Shown here in pieces: positions 1 through 10,617 of a stretch of DNA of 64,000 nt; positions within the stretch are counted from its first letter, which is position 1, and each line of letters opens with the position of its first letter. A model generated the notes under the pieces. That model saw only the letters and a list, made by a program, of their open reading frames with translations. It did not search any database and had not been told where the DNA came from. Source of the DNA: Isochrysis galbana (Eukaryota > Haptophyta > Isochrysidales > Isochrysidaceae); contig CM030941.1 in the NCBI GenBank assembly GCA_018136815.1, positions 1,611,582-1,675,581 of the forward strand, read 5' to 3'. The position numbers and the translations under genes are program-made.

Positions 1-1842
1 GACAGAGCCATCTAGCCGCCTCACAACGTCGGCTGGAGCCTCTTGAGCCTGCTCACGACCAGTCGTCGTAGTCATGGTTAGGGCGGTCGTGCAGCCGTCG
101 CCGTCGCCGTCGCCGGCGATGTCATCGCTATCACAGTCGTCGCCCACTGGCACAAGCTCACCTCCTGCCGAAAGCTTAAGCCGTTTCCTTCCACGCCTCT
201 CCTCCGCGTCGCCCACCGTAGCGCGCCTCCTCCGCGTGGATCTTGGCTCAAGAAGACGCGCGCACGCCTCCTGTAGCGGCTGCAGCAGTGCGATGGCCTC
301 TTCGTGACGACCGAGGTCCGAGAAAGCGCACCCGCGTAGAGCAATAAGCCGTACATCCTTGGCACACCCGGGCGAGTGCCCGCTGTCCAGGCTTGGGATC
401 AAGATGACCCGCCCCTCCGCCCCTCCAGCCGCCTCTCCGTCGCCAGACCCGCTCGCCCAAGAAGAACCCGTGGCCGTTTGGGTATCAATGCAGCCATGAG
501 CGAGCATCAGGTCAATCACTTGGGACGGCTTACCTTGACGCAGGTGGAGTGTGCATGCTGCAAGAAGCGCATCTACCGTGTTCTCCTTGCCGGCCAATGC
601 TTGCGAGAATGCCGTGACTGCTTCGGCATCGCGGCGGAGCGCGTCGAGGCACTCGCCACGGCGAAGGTGAACGGCAGAACCATAGCGCGCGGAACCAAGC
701 AGGCGATCATAGATGAGGAGCGCACGGTGGTGCAGGGACAGTGCGGAAAAGACCTTGGCGACTTCGTAGAGCAAGAAGTCAACCTTGTCGAGAGGACCTC
801 CCTGTGAAAGGCTTGCCCCCGGCGCCTCCTCTACCGGGGCAGCTTCGGCTTTGTACTCGACGCCGTCATCACCGCCGTCGTGACTGCCCGCCGCCTCACT
901 ATGTGATGTTTCCAAAGGCTCCAATATCGGTCGCCACACTGATTCCGCCTGAGCCACATTGCCTAAGTAGGCATGGCAGACGCCCTCCTTGACGCAAATC
1001 TCGATAGGCAGATCCACCCAGCCGACGGCACGAAGAGAAGCCACGCGAGCTACGCCCTCCGCATACGAGCCCCTCTCAATGAGCAGCTCGAGCAACATGT
1101 TGGTCAGGTGGAGTGCACACTCAAAGGTGTCCAGATGGTGCGCCCCCCTCGCTCTTCCTTCAGCCGTCCTTTGACTGTCTGCGTGCCCCGAGCTTTCATG
1201 CGCGGACGTAGCTGACGACGACGCTACGATAGGTGCTCCATGTGTGGTTGGGGCCGTGCCAGGATTGGCATCAGTAGGCGGCTCTGGACTGCGGTTGGAA
1301 GGCTGCTCTTGTGCCAGAAGAGAGCCCAGCACATGTGAGAGCATCTCAATCGCATGCTCTCGCTCCCCGAGTTGCAGGTAACACTGCGCCAGGTAGTGCA
1401 CCACCTGGACGTCACGCGGCCGCTGGGGCAGTATTGACGCTAGGACAGCCGCTGCCTTGCGATGTTGGCCCAGCTGCACGTGCAGTCGCCCCTGCTCCCA
1501 CATCGCATCAATGTCATCCGGAACGAGCGAGAGTATCTTGCTGAGGCAGAAGAGCGTCTGCTCGTTCTCACCCACCTCGGCCGCCAGGCTGGCGAGTCGT
1601 CTCCAGTGCGAGGCATCACGCTTTGACAGGTTGGCCGCCATCAGGTAGAGCTGCAGCGCTTTCTTCTTTTGCCGCTCCTGCTCGTAGATCACGCCGAGCG
1701 TCTCATATGGGTGGGGCAGCCGTGGGCAGAGTCGCACGACCTCGAGCAGCAGCGAGACGGCGTTCTGGAAGTCTCCCATAGCGTAGAGCATGTTGGCCTC
1801 GCCGAGCTGGCGCGTAACGTGTAGAGGCACCGCAACCGACAT
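1..1842 (-). CDS. TFIIIC subunit 3 (TFC4/GTF3C3)-like TPR protein, partial
   Basis: Open frame of 614 codons from an ATG at 1842 that runs off the left edge without a stop, so the C-terminus is missing. The N-terminal half is helical TPR sequence: GEANMLYAMGDFQNAV near residue 14, then HPYETLGVIYEQERQKKKAL, then SHWRRLASLAAEVGENEQTL. This order closely matches GTF3C3/TFC4, the TPR subunit of the B-box-binding factor TFIIIC of RNA polymerase III (known family). A low-complexity linker (about residues 180-220) is followed by further TPR-like helices, then a basic/acidic stretch (RRRRA, GDGDGDG). Upstream is a GC dinucleotide run and purine-rich DNA, so the true start could lie in an earlier exon. 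Other TPR scaffolds are possible, but the AANLSKRDASHWRRLA region argues for TFIIIC. Confidence 0.72.
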   Translation of the reverse strand, partial: MSVAVPLHVTRQLGEANMLYAMGDFQNAVSLLLEVVRLCPRLPHPYETLGVIYEQERQKKKALQLYLMAANLSKRDASHWRRLASLAAEVGENEQTLFCLSKILSLVPDDIDAMWEQGRLHVQLGQHRKAAAVLASILPQRPRDVQVVHYLAQCYLQLGEREHAIEMLSHVLGSLLAQEQPSNRSPEPPTDANPGTAPTTHGAPIVASSSATSAHESSGHADSQRTAEGRARGAHHLDTFECALHLTNMLLELLIERGSYAEGVARVASLRAVGWVDLPIEICVKEGVCHAYLGNVAQAESVWRPILEPLETSHSEAAGSHDGGDDGVEYKAEAAPVEEAPGASLSQGGPLDKVDFLLYEVAKVFSALSLHHRALLIYDRLLGSARYGSAVHLRRGECLDALRRDAEAVTAFSQALAGKENTVDALLAACTLHLRQGKPSQVIDLMLAHGCIDTQTATGSSWASGSGDGEAAGGAEGRVILIPSLDSGHSPGCAKDVRLIALRGCAFSDLGRHEEAIALLQPLQEACARLLEPRSTRRRRATVGDAEERRGRKRLKLSAGGELVPVGDDCDSDDIAGDGDGDGCTTALTMTTTTGREQAQEAPADVVRRLDGSV

Positions 1843-2040
1843 ATGCGCGCGCGCGCGCCGGAGCTGTGCCGGGAGGGGGGGGGATGGGGAGCAGGAGCAG
1901 GAGGCGAGGATGGGAGGGAAAGAGGGGGAAGGAAGGGGAGGGGGGAAGGGAGCGTCGGAGCGCGCGCTGAACGAGACGGATGGAGCGTCGTTGTGAAGTG
2001 TAGGTGCGCCCTCGTTAGAACTTATAGCGTCGTATGACAT
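1843..2040. other. Purine-rich upstream region
   Basis: GC dinucleotide run followed by G/A-rich DNA, ending in a segment (about 2015-2042) that partly resembles 20377-20405. No gene is seen. It may hold the promoter of the leftward TPR gene. Confidence 0.3.
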
Positions 2041-2595
2041 CTTTTTAGCTGTTCCGCCGCTTTTGGTCCGAGGATCCGATGAGCAGATTGTCGACGTAGA
2101 GTCCAATCTTAATTAGTATGCCATCGAGGGTACGCTTGAAGATATTGGGCTCAGCTGGACAACGAATGAATCCAAGTGATTGAAGATGCTCTGCGTTAGA
2201 CTTCATGAATAGGCTATGAATAGCAGGTTTCCGGCTTGTTTAGTTCCCTCGAGAGGGCGTGTTAGTAACACGTGTTAGCTTGCAAGCTGTGAAACCTTGT
2301 TGGACAAAGCCATGGGGTTGTTCGACGTATAAGTCCATGTTGGGATCCATGTCGCCTTGAGTAAACGCCTTGGTAACGTCTATTTCGAGCCATGCATAGC
2401 TAGATAGAGGCGCAAATAAAGATGGGCAAGGAACAAGCGGATAGATTCACATCGCATGGTAGAGCGTAGAGCAAAATGTTTCGTCGTAGTCGATGCCTTC
2501 AATTTGAGAGTAGCCACAAGCCACTCAGCGGGCCTTGAATCGATCATCCGAGCCGTCGTCTTTGCCTTTAGCAGTACATTTCCGGCCAGGGGAGC
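2040..2595 (-). pseudogene. Ty1/copia reverse transcriptase remnant
   Basis: On the minus strand three frames in turn give copia RT (RVT_2) landmarks: a VACGYSQIEGIDYDETF block (2470-2530), DVTKAFTQGDMD with YVEQPHGF (2320-2390), and LYVDNLLIG (2079-2100). The catalytic YVDD is YVDN here. At least two in-frame stops and several frameshifts separate the blocks (for example a TGA between KAR and VACGY). It is therefore a decayed fragment without gag, integrase or recognisable LTRs. The matching RNase H end at 15232-15480 could come from the same family but is 13 kb away. Confidence 0.8.
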
Positions 2596-2756
2596 TCACT
2601 GCCGTCGACCGTCGAGAGGTTTCAAAACACACGTAGCTGGCTGGGCTGGGTACACCAATGCGGCCAGTGGGGGCAAGTGCAAACGCTTATGCGTTTGAGC
2701 TCCTTGCTCCTTGCCTTCATCAAGACGAATGTGCTACCAATCGAAGGGGATAGCAT

Positions 2757-3617
2757 AAAAAAAAAACATCTGAAGATTCTGGGCTACACACCTACTATTG
2801 ACGGGATCTCCCGCTTCTACTAACACCGCCCTTAAGTTCCCTTTCCCCACCTCTTCCCCTGCCCCCCTTCATTCCTTTTTCTTTGGTTTCCGGGGTTCGG
2901 TCTCGGTGCGCTACCTAAGACCTGGTTCGGAGTGCGGGGGCCGGGCAGGCCTTTTGAATCGTTGCCCCTGGTATGACCGTCCACCCGGACTCGCTTTTCT
3001 CATCTTGATTTTGTCGGGACCGTGGCGTCTCTGTAGTTCCTTTGTGTCTTCGCTTTGATGGCTTGTTCGTTTTTGTTTAGTTGTTTTTGAGTTCCTCAAC
3101 GGCGTGTACTATTTTCAGCTTAGGTCGTTTGCCTTCATTTGGTACCCCTCGTTTCCCAATACTCGATATGAGTCGTGACGTTCTGCTGGGTACAATCAAA
3201 ACTTATGTCAATTTGGAATTAATTCCCCACCTCCAAGAATTGTTAGAAGGTGTCGATTCGGGTTCAGCTTCCCAAGTAAAGATTGAAAACAAAAGGCCGC
3301 TTATCGGTTCGGGTTCAGCTCCCGTAAAGATTGAACCGACAAGGCCCAGCAACATCAAATACAAAAAAGCTCGGTCCGGAGTGGGTGTGTTGCATGCTGG
3401 CTGTTGCCAGCATGCAGACTTGGGTTGCTCTGTCCTCTGTGGTGTTCGGGCGCGGCCCGCTGGCTCTTGCGCCCACCTGGTCGGGCGGGTCGTCTTGTCT
3501 CGGTCGCTTCGGCGACAGGGGGGTGTCCATGAGCCCTTCGTCCATCGCGGCGAGGGCGGCGGCAGCGAGAGCGGGCGGCGGCGCGCGCTCCATGACCCTA
3601 TCGTTTTAACGATAGTT
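2757..3617 (-). mobile_element. 5'-truncated T-tailed LINE copy with 14-bp target-site duplication
   Basis: The left edge is an A run followed by TCTGAAGATTCTGGGCTACA, which recurs at 17430, 27250, 27633 and 35168 and corresponds to the complement of the 3' end of the LINE at 11694-14592. The identical 14-mer GAAGGGGATAGCAT flanks the element at 2743-2756 and 3618-3631. That marks a real retrotransposition event with the element on the minus strand. The rest is 3'-UTR-like sequence plus unrecognised DNA; no intact ORF. Confidence 0.75.
3391..3416. repeat. Perfect 11-bp inverted repeat
   Basis: TGCATGCTGGC and GCCAGCATGCA flank a TGTT loop, inside the LINE insertion. Confidence 0.8.
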
Positions 3618-3849
3618 GAAGGGGATAGCATCAAGGCCATGGCTGGGCTGGGTACACCAATGCGGCCAGTGTGGGCAAGTGCAAACGCTTATGCGTTTGC
3701 GTTTGAGCTCCTTGCCTTCATCAAGACGAATGTGCTACCAATCGAAGGGGATAGTATCAAGGCCAAAGTTGCCAATGCGCCCTCTTATGTGGCCAATCAG
3801 TTTCACTGTTCACTGTCTACGGCACATGATGATCTTGACCTAAACGCCT

Positions 3850-4060
3850 GCTAGCTTGACCTGTTGGGGCTCGGGGCGTTGGCCAAACAAAGGCGCGTGT
3901 CGAAGTCGACAGTATGCGTATCAATTATTGAATCACGTAAACTAATAAATTATGGGTGAAAAATAGTCGTCCGTTGTTAGACTAGTGAATTTGGCGACAA
4001 AATCTAACAACTCCGGAGTAGTATTTTACTTTCTCCTTTCTTCACCCACCACGGTCTTTC
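3850..4060. other. AT-rich spacer
   Basis: No gene seen. Base composition drops from the GC-rich host level and stays AT-rich to about 5000. Confidence 0.4.
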
Positions 4061-4929
4061 TATGGCTTTCGAGTTTGGAACACAGAGTACTCGACAACAT
4101 TTCCTAAGAGTGGAACTACCTTCCAATCATGACCCTCTTCCTTTGTCCTTGGTGTAAAGTCTTTAGTAAAGATACTCTTCCGGCCAGCACTGCTCACTGC
4201 CAAGAAACTCTCTTTCAATGAGTTCAAAGTTGTTAGCGAGCATCTCAAGATGCGGAAAGACTTTGTGTGGGGTTTGGGTAAAACCTCTGACGACATCCAA
4301 AGTAATGCTTTACGCAATGCTTCCCGCCTAGAAATAGCGTGGATAATATCACGATGATAAACATGAAAATGACTCCCTTATTAGACCAAAAGCGTTCAAT
4401 TATCCCCATCCCTGCTGACACCTTTCATTGTCACCTGGAGGTTACTTGAGTCAACTTGACCCTTCACATGTTGAAACACACACGTGGTCTGACTCCATTC
4501 ACTCGATTTGGGGCAGGGTGGATATATCGTTGAAATCACGATATCTCATGATATCCCATGTTGGTTTTCCCCTCCAAAGAAAATTGATCGAATTCCTTTG
4601 AAAGCGATCGTTTTTTTTTTGTCAAGAGCCTGGTGCGCGCTTTCAGAACTGCCGACAGCTTCGAACACCTCTTTCTTCACAGACTCGATGCTTTCTCTCA
4701 CGGCACTACAATCCCAATGTTTGTATCTTTGGAGCTCTGTGGTGAAATTGGAGTCACGTTGGAGCTCTTCACAAATACATATATTCATTATGTCACTGTT
4801 CACATCACTGAACTCCAACCAGACCTCGTCAGACATCTGTGCTATGCTCATAGACGATAGTGATTCCACGGAACGCTTCCTTTTTCCTAGCAGCCCATTC
4901 ACGACATCTTGGGGATCCCTTTCGCCCAT
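4060..4929 (-). CDS. AT-rich orphan ORF pair, hypothetical
   Basis: Two minus-strand open frames in the same frame, 4546-4929 (127 codons, MGERDPQDVVNGLLGKRKRS start) and 4060-4317 (85 codons), are separated by a stop and 228 bases. The first has a normal charged composition (KEVFEAVGSSESAHQALDKKK). It lies in DNA much poorer in GC than the host exons, like 44618-44941 and 63027-63317. I do not recognise a family. It could be a decayed mobile-element or viral-type gene, or one gene with an intron between the two parts. Confidence 0.35.
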
Positions 4930-5092
4930 AGGAAGCGCTCGTGGTACTAGGAAGATTAGATTATATTAATCCTGCCACGAAATACCTAGGCCTACAGGCT
5001 TTGGCCATGCGTAAAAGCTAACGTTATGTACGAAGGCGCTATGCGACCATAAGCGCGCCCTTCCTCCTCGGTGCCACAAGGCAGACGAGACC

Positions 5093-5377
5093 ATGGCAGG
5101 AGGCGGAGGGCGGAAGCTCTCCTACACTCTCACAAAAAAAAAATGTACAAAATGTGGAAGACCACCTCCCGATTCGATCATGTATCAGAAGTTATGCAAC
5201 CGCATTCTTGGTCGCCCCAATCCGGAGAAACACAACAATACTGAACGCAATTCCACGACAACAATACTCATAAATAAAAGGCATAAAAGGCAGCCTACAC
5301 CGTCTACGCGGAAGACTGACGATCACTCAAGTATCAGTGATGAAGACTGGAACAAGATTATTTCGGGAGATCTCTAA
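5093..5377 (+). CDS. Small CxxC protein, repeat-borne copy A
   Basis: 94-residue frame. The N-terminal half has a CTKCG pair and a later Cys. The C-terminal half (GRPNPEKHNNTERN, then KTDDHSSISDEDWNKIISGDL) recurs at 18600-18769. The DNA stays similar past the stop (AAATCGGACCCC, TTCGTTCAGGCTGACATCGCCA), so this is a repeated DNA module, probably the 3' end of a retroelement, rather than a free host gene. Most base differences between the copies change amino acids, so there is no sign of purifying selection. Confidence 0.4.
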   Translation: MAGGGGRKLSYTLTKKKCTKCGRPPPDSIMYQKLCNRILGRPNPEKHNNTERNSTTTILINKRHKRQPTPSTRKTDDHSSISDEDWNKIISGDL

Positions 5378-5494
5378 ACGTCACAAAAAGTCAGGTAAAT
5401 CGGACCCCTTCGTTCAGGCTGACATCGCCAGCATACCCTCTTGCCAAACGAGTGGGTTGGATAGCGCTACCCTCATGATCCCCACGATCTTCCG

Positions 5495-5560
5495 CGATTG
5501 AACGCTTTTCCATGCGGTGGGGGGGGTGATGGTGATTGAACGCGTTCCACGTGTAGGCCC
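5495..5560 (-). repeat. Minisatellite, TTCAATCRCCATCA/CATGGAAAAGCG family
   Basis: About two units of the roughly 30-bp repeat also found at 19455-19650 and 63790-63950. It interrupts the end of the transposase ORF. Confidence 0.8.
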
Positions 5561-6111
5561 TCCGCACGCGATGTCCCCTCGTCAATCGCAATGCCGTGCG
5601 CACGCCACCACGGGTAGATACGCTGGAAGAAGGTGTGGGACAAGTCGACCTGCGAGTTGAGGTGGTTGAGCTCAGGGGTGTTCAGGAGGATGCAGCCCTT
5701 GCCGTACTTGCGAGACTTGTTGAACCTATGGCGCTCGCCGAGCATCGTGCGGACTTTAACAGAAATCTGGTGGCGGTTCTGCGGGTCATGTGCATCTGCG
5801 CGGGTCAGTATCCAATGTGCAAGCTTTGTGCGCTCGGCATTCGTGAGAAGCTGCTGGTTCGCATCCCGGACCACTTCCTGGCTTGAGGAGTGCCGCTGCA
5901 GCTCCCCCGCAACCCGAGAGCGCGTTGCATGGGGGAACAACCCCGTTGCCAGCGCGGCTTTGACACCAACGTCGTTCGCGCGGCAGTACTCTGCCGCTTT
6001 CCTGACGTCCTCGACGGTCGCGGCGCGCTCAATCGCTCGGGCATCGCGGGCCTGGACGGTGTAGTGGCCAGGGGCGGGCACAGGCTTGGTGGCAGGCTTC
6101 CTTGGGGCCAT
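5560..6111 (-). pseudogene. DNA transposase N-terminal fragment, copy 1
   Basis: The frame starts at the ATG at 6111 (MAPRKPATKPVPAPGHYTVQ) and carries a basic, helix-turn-helix-like region (TNAERTKLAHWILTRADAHD, later FFQRIYPWWRAHGIAIDEG). This resembles the CENP-B/pogo-type DNA-binding part of transposases (inference). About residue 185 the frame runs into the minisatellite and ends at 5473, so the catalytic DDE domain is absent. A second copy of the N-terminus sits at 27126-27243. Confidence 0.55.
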
Positions 6112-6258
6112 GGGGAGCTAGGGGGGGACAGGGGCACGCCCGCGAAGCGGGCACGTGCACGAAGCGCAAGCCTCTAATATAAAATACTGGTCGTACTCGT
6201 CGTAGTAAAAAAAAATCTCATTGATCACCTCTCGACGGAGGCTGCGCTTTTTGGCCCG

Positions 6259-8004
6259 ATGGAGATGATGTGGGCGTGGCTGGCGCTGGCGACCCTGCAG
6301 GGAGTGGAGCGGACTGGGCGGGACTCTGGGGCCATCTTGGTCGAGCTCCGGGCAGGCGCGGACTACGACGGCCTCGTGAGGTCGGCCGTCGACGGCCGGT
6401 TCGTCGAGAGAGCGGAGAGGCCGGTGGGGGTCTTGTACGTGGTGCTTTCGTTCACCAGACCAGAGCACCCAGGCAAGGGCACAGCCAAGTACCTGCTCGA
6501 GGCGCAGCGCAGCGCCGCAAGCGTCCGTGCGATCGCCCCGCGCCTCCCCACTGCGCTCGTCTACGACGCCCCCCTTACTCCCTCCCTGACGCAATCGTTC
6601 GACTTCCTCCTCTCCGGAAACACCTCCGCCTACCCGCTCCGTGGCTACGCGCACGCTTACCTCCCGAGGCTCGCGGCGCTGGCCGCCTCGCCGTTCGAGC
6701 TCACTCTCGCGCTCGATGCCTCAGTCCAAGTCTGCTCCGGCCTAATCCACAACGCGATGGACGCCGCGCACCGCAACGCAGCTATCGACTTTGCGGTCAA
6801 CTTTGAAACCTCGCCGCTCCAAGAAGATCAGGAGATGCCCGCCGAGCAGCGGCGGTACTTCGCGGCGTACGGCATCGTGCGGCCCTCGCGGGTGTCCGAC
6901 TTCCTGCCTCACAACTTTGCTCTTCTGGCGCGCAAAGGTCGGCCGCTAACCACCCTGCTCAAGCTCTGGTCGGATGAGCTGAAGAAGGGCAAGACGGCGG
7001 ACGACCAGCGTCCTCTCCGTGAGGTGCTGCGCGCGCTTCAGACCTCCAACTACCGCGTGTGCGTCAGGTCGAGCGCCTGCATCTCAGTGGGCGTCCACAG
7101 ACTGACAGAGGCATGCGCCGCCTTCAAAAGTGCCGCCAAGGGAACGAGTTCCGGATCGCGAAGCTACTTTGAACCACGATACACGCGGCCGATCGAGGGG
7201 CCGATGCTCCTCTTGCACTCGGTGGAAGCGCATAAGCTTCTCGCCTCTCCTGCCTTTGTTCAGCTCGGTTCACCTGACATTAACACTTCTGCGCAGGCAC
7301 TTGCCCGACCCCTCGGCCCCTCGCCGCCCTCTGTGCTCGCGCTTGCCTCTGCACACGGCATGCAAACCACACGCCGCCCGGATGTTCGCCTCGCAGGCCG
7401 TCTTCCAGGGCTGCAGGGCAGCAAACGTCCTGTCCCTCGAGCGGCGGCTCGTCACTTCCGTGCCCGTCGAGAGCCAACGGCACAGTCGGCGGCGCGCGCA
7501 CTACGAGATTTTTCACTCCCGCGCCGAGTGCATCCGGCGATATGCCCACATCCCGCCTGCCGATGCGATTCTCTACAAAAGAGTGTGCCAAATGCTACCG
7601 TCCGAGGCGCGCAACACGGCGGCGACCAGTGGCAGCAAGCCACCCGCCCCGGAGCTCACCGAACCGCTCGACGTGTTCTGGGCGTTTGCGGTCGAGGCGA
7701 ACCTGACCGCGTTGCGGGTTCGGTACGACGCGACGCAGATGCGCCACGCAACGCGGATGACTCAGCGTGAGAACATCTTCCAGCGCCCGCCTTCTTCCGC
7801 ATTCTTGGCTAGCCTAACCACACAGCAGTCGTCCTTCGCACAGCAAAAGCCACCGCACTCTCGTTGATCGCGACCTCATACGTTCGCAACCCGCTGCTGA
7901 TGGGTCACGATTTGTGGGTGTTGCACAACATGCAGCAGCCCGATGGCTCCATAGACGACCAGCTGAGGGCCATGGGTGTCAATGCCATGGTCTATGGCGA
8001 ATAG
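6259..8004 (+). CDS. Glycosyltransferase-like protein, spliced
   Basis: Proposed exons: 6259-7221, 7397-7766, 7844-8004 (497 aa). The second intron is well supported: donor GTGAGA, branch-like CTAAC, acceptor GCACAG, and the frame resumes as KATALSLIATSYVRN. The first intron is only phase-consistent (GTGGAA...CTCGCAG). The N-terminal part has the layout of a nucleotide-sugar glycosyltransferase: RGYAHAYLPRLAALAASPFELTL, then LALDASVQVC where families usually have a DxD-like motif, then TLLKLWSDELKKGKTADDQR. The DAS in place of DxD may mean altered activity. A weak hydrophobic N-terminus could be a secretory signal. The stop at 8002 is a TAG in an otherwise continuing frame (next entry). Confidence 0.55.
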
Positions 8005-8560
8005 GAGATACGCAATGCCATCGGGCAAAAGTACTCGGCATGGCTGCATTACGTGCCAGGGCTCGCCCTTCTACTCCATTCAGCTGCTCTAGTAACATCA
8101 GTACGTCTGGACGATTGAAGACGACACGCTGTTCGCCGGGCACTTGCCCTCCTTCCCCGCGTCGCACGCGCACTACACGGAGGACTTCATCGGGGCACAC
8201 CATCGCACACACGTCACGTGGATGTGGGGATATGGTACAGTCGTGGCTCCTGAGGTGAACAAGATGAGGACCACGTTGCAAATCTACCGCCTTTCGACGT
8301 CTGTTGCGCACCCTGGAGAACATGTTGCAGCTCAAGCTTTACGTGTATATTGAAGGCACAATCTCCAGATGCTATGGCCTTCTGTGGTGCTCGGCGCGTC
8401 ATGTGGCAGCAGAGTTGCTAGGAAGCCGCTTCGAGTGGAACTCAAAGTTCGCGGTGCAGGACTTGTGCAACCACTGCAACGCAAATGAGAGTGGCGATTC
8501 AAAGAAGTGGTTGCACTCGGGCAAGTGGCTGCGTGCACCAACGCTGGACGAAGTCAAGGT
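8005..8560 (+). pseudogene. Glycosyltransferase-like continuation after an amber codon
   Basis: Directly after GE-TAG the same frame reads EIRNAIGQKYSAWLHY. From 8102, after an AG acceptor, another segment gives YVWTIEDDTLFAGHLPSF, then TEDFIGAHHRTHVTWMWGYG. From about 8286 a third frame gives LRTLENMLQLKLYVYIEGTI and SRCYGLLWCSARHVAAELL. The IEDDTLF block resembles the acidic motif of algal glycosyltransferases (inference). Either one base change (GAG to TAG) broke one long gene, or this is a separate gene with unseen first exons. Exon limits are uncertain. Confidence 0.4.
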
Positions 8561-8619
8561 GTTGCGGGTGGGTGGGTGGGGGGGGCGCTGTACACTTGCG
8601 CTCTATTCTTAGAGCGTTC

Positions 8620-9130
8620 CCCACAGCTCGCCTCTTGCAACGTGACATGCTTCCTTTCTTAGGTCGGGCCCCCTTCGCTTCGCGCGCGCTCTCTCTTTCC
8701 TTCCCTCCCCCCGCGCGGAGCCGCTCGCTCCAAGATCCCTCGTCTCATCACCTCCGTTCTTTCCTCATGTACCTAGGCTTGGTTCCTTGTTTCTCCCCTC
8801 CCCCTTCGTGTCCACGTTCCATTCTCTCCGGGTGCGCTCCCCCCCCCCCACCCCCTCTGCGAGCGCGCTCTGGTCTGTTCTTCTCTCTACCTATTAGTTT
8901 CAGATTCCCGCCCGCCTGCAGTCTTCTCTTGCCCCGTTGTTCTTCTCTGTTGCTCAGTGCCTTGCGCTCGAGTGCCCTCTGTGCCCATGCCTGAGTCATC
9001 TAGTGCCCGTGCGTTCCCAACGAGGTTCCGTCGGCCCAAAGCCGCCACGCCCGCCCAGAGCCGACCCCCCCCAGAGCAGCACCCACACACCCCTTCACAA
9101 CACCCCAGCTCCACTCCGCACCACCACATG
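8620..9130. other. Pyrimidine-rich spacer
   Basis: CT/C-rich low-complexity DNA; open frames here are compositional. No gene recognised. Confidence 0.5.
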
Positions 9131-9690
9131 GTAGCGGAGGCTTTTCCTCATCAGTCACCCCGTCCGACCACGCCTCCCATTCTGCCACTCAGCCCACCAT
9201 ACTCCATCCTGGTCTACAACTTCCCACAAGACTGCTCGCGAGTACGCCACGTACCTCGACAACCTATGTGCGCGTGCCGGCGCCCCCCTCTCGAAGTATC
9301 AGCGCTACACCGGGTATGTCCTGCCTTTCGAGCGGCCCGTCCCCTATGTCTTCGGCGCCCACAACATGACCGCTCTCGTGCGAAATCGTATGGGTGAGGG
9401 TCGCGGCTCCTCTGGGGCTCCGCCCCCCGCCCTCCCCTCCGGTGTCTTCAAGAAGCGCAGTTTCCGTGGATTAAGCCGGGGGGGAGGGGGGGCTTGCTCT
9501 CTTTATTCTCGACTTTTAGGCCCTTTCCGATGGTCCCGTTCATCTCATATGAGGGCCCTATCTCATGAAAACAAAGTGGCTTATGAGGCTTACAAGCGTA
9601 CTCCTGCAGTCCCTCCTCCCACCACGGACTTCGCTACCGGGAACGCCGTGACTGCCCATGATCGGTGCCGGTGCAGATCGTAGTTGTAGT
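9129..9690 (+). pseudogene. Unidentified coding-like remnant
   Basis: ATG at 9129 opens a frame with PYSILVYNFPQDCS. One frame over, protein-like sequence continues (REYATYLDNLCARAGAPLSK, then YQRYTGYVLPFERPVPYVFG) to about 9395. Near 9550-9660 HENKVAYEAYKRTPAVPPP is also coding-like. The frame changes suggest a decayed gene or retroelement ORF. Family not recognised. Confidence 0.35.
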
Positions 9691-10615
9691 TGCGTGTCGT
9701 CAGCGAAACAAGTTATTTTGATTTTGAGTTCTCAGATGTCAGATGGGGCGAAGGATATAGAGTATAGAGCAGCAATAGACTCTTAGAATTCCAACTATCT
9801 TGCTAAAAGGATGCGGGTCAAAACTATTGTTATAGTTTCAGCGATGGAGCGCGCGCCGACCGCTCCCCTCTCCCAGCCCCCCGCCGTCACGACGCCCCAC
9901 AGGGGCAGACCCAAGCCGCCGGAGCCGAAGCGCTCACAGACCGCTGCCCTCCCCGACCAAGACGTCGACATGGCCCCGCCGCCCTCTCCTCCCACGCACC
10001 ACGCAGCCACTGAGGCAGGGAACAGGCAAAGTCCTGTTCCCTGCAGACCAACAGTCCAGAGCCAGGCTTTGGCCCCCACCTCAGCCGCCGTACCACCCTG
10101 TGGGTGTGGTGAGCAGTGGAGGGCTTGTCAGAGCAAGGCTGATCTCACTCTTGGAGATTGCCTGCGAGGGCGCGCCGGCAGCTAGCGCGGAACGCGGTTC
10201 TTGTGGGGAGCTCATGGAGCTTTCCTCGGGGGTGACTACGGGCATGGTGATCGACGCACGACGCACGACGCACGCACGGAGCACGGTGGGCGCGGAAGTG
10301 CGGAAGGAGGCTTGTGGGAGGTGGTGGCAGGCGACTGGGGGTGGCTCAGGCGCGTGCTTGACTTGTATTGACTCGTTGACTCGGGGTATAGACTCGGGAA
10401 CTCGGGGGGACTCGCTTGGGAACACGGTGGGACTCGACGAAGTTGCTACAAAAATCACTCACAAGAAACCAAAAACCAAAGTCCTTGGGCTCAGAAAACT
10501 AACGTAAACACTCCGGAATCATACGATAAACAAACCCCTCCCCGCGCGGCGAAGGCTGAAGTCGCGATCGCTCGTCATGCGCGAAGATATACGGAAAGAG
10601 AGCGCATAACTACGC
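9690..10615. other. Intergenic, short Pro-rich frame
   Basis: A Pro-rich frame at 9844-10185 (MERAPTAPLSQPP) has no recognisable domain. Degenerate GACTCGGG repeats lie around 10370-10410. No supported gene. Confidence 0.35.
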
Positions 10616-10617
10616 CA

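Larger units (their letters stand above)
2640..3759. repeat. Direct duplication of about 118 bp split by a retroelement
   Basis: 2640-2758 and 3641-3759 are nearly identical (CTGGGCTGGGTACACCAATG to CGAAGGGGATAG). They are two tandem units; the first was opened by the insertion at 2757-3617. Reading frames crossing the junctions are artefacts. Confidence 0.8.

Noticed and set aside
3081..3854. 257-codon plus-strand frame
   Set aside because: Crosses both edges of the LINE insertion and the duplication; chimeric artefact.
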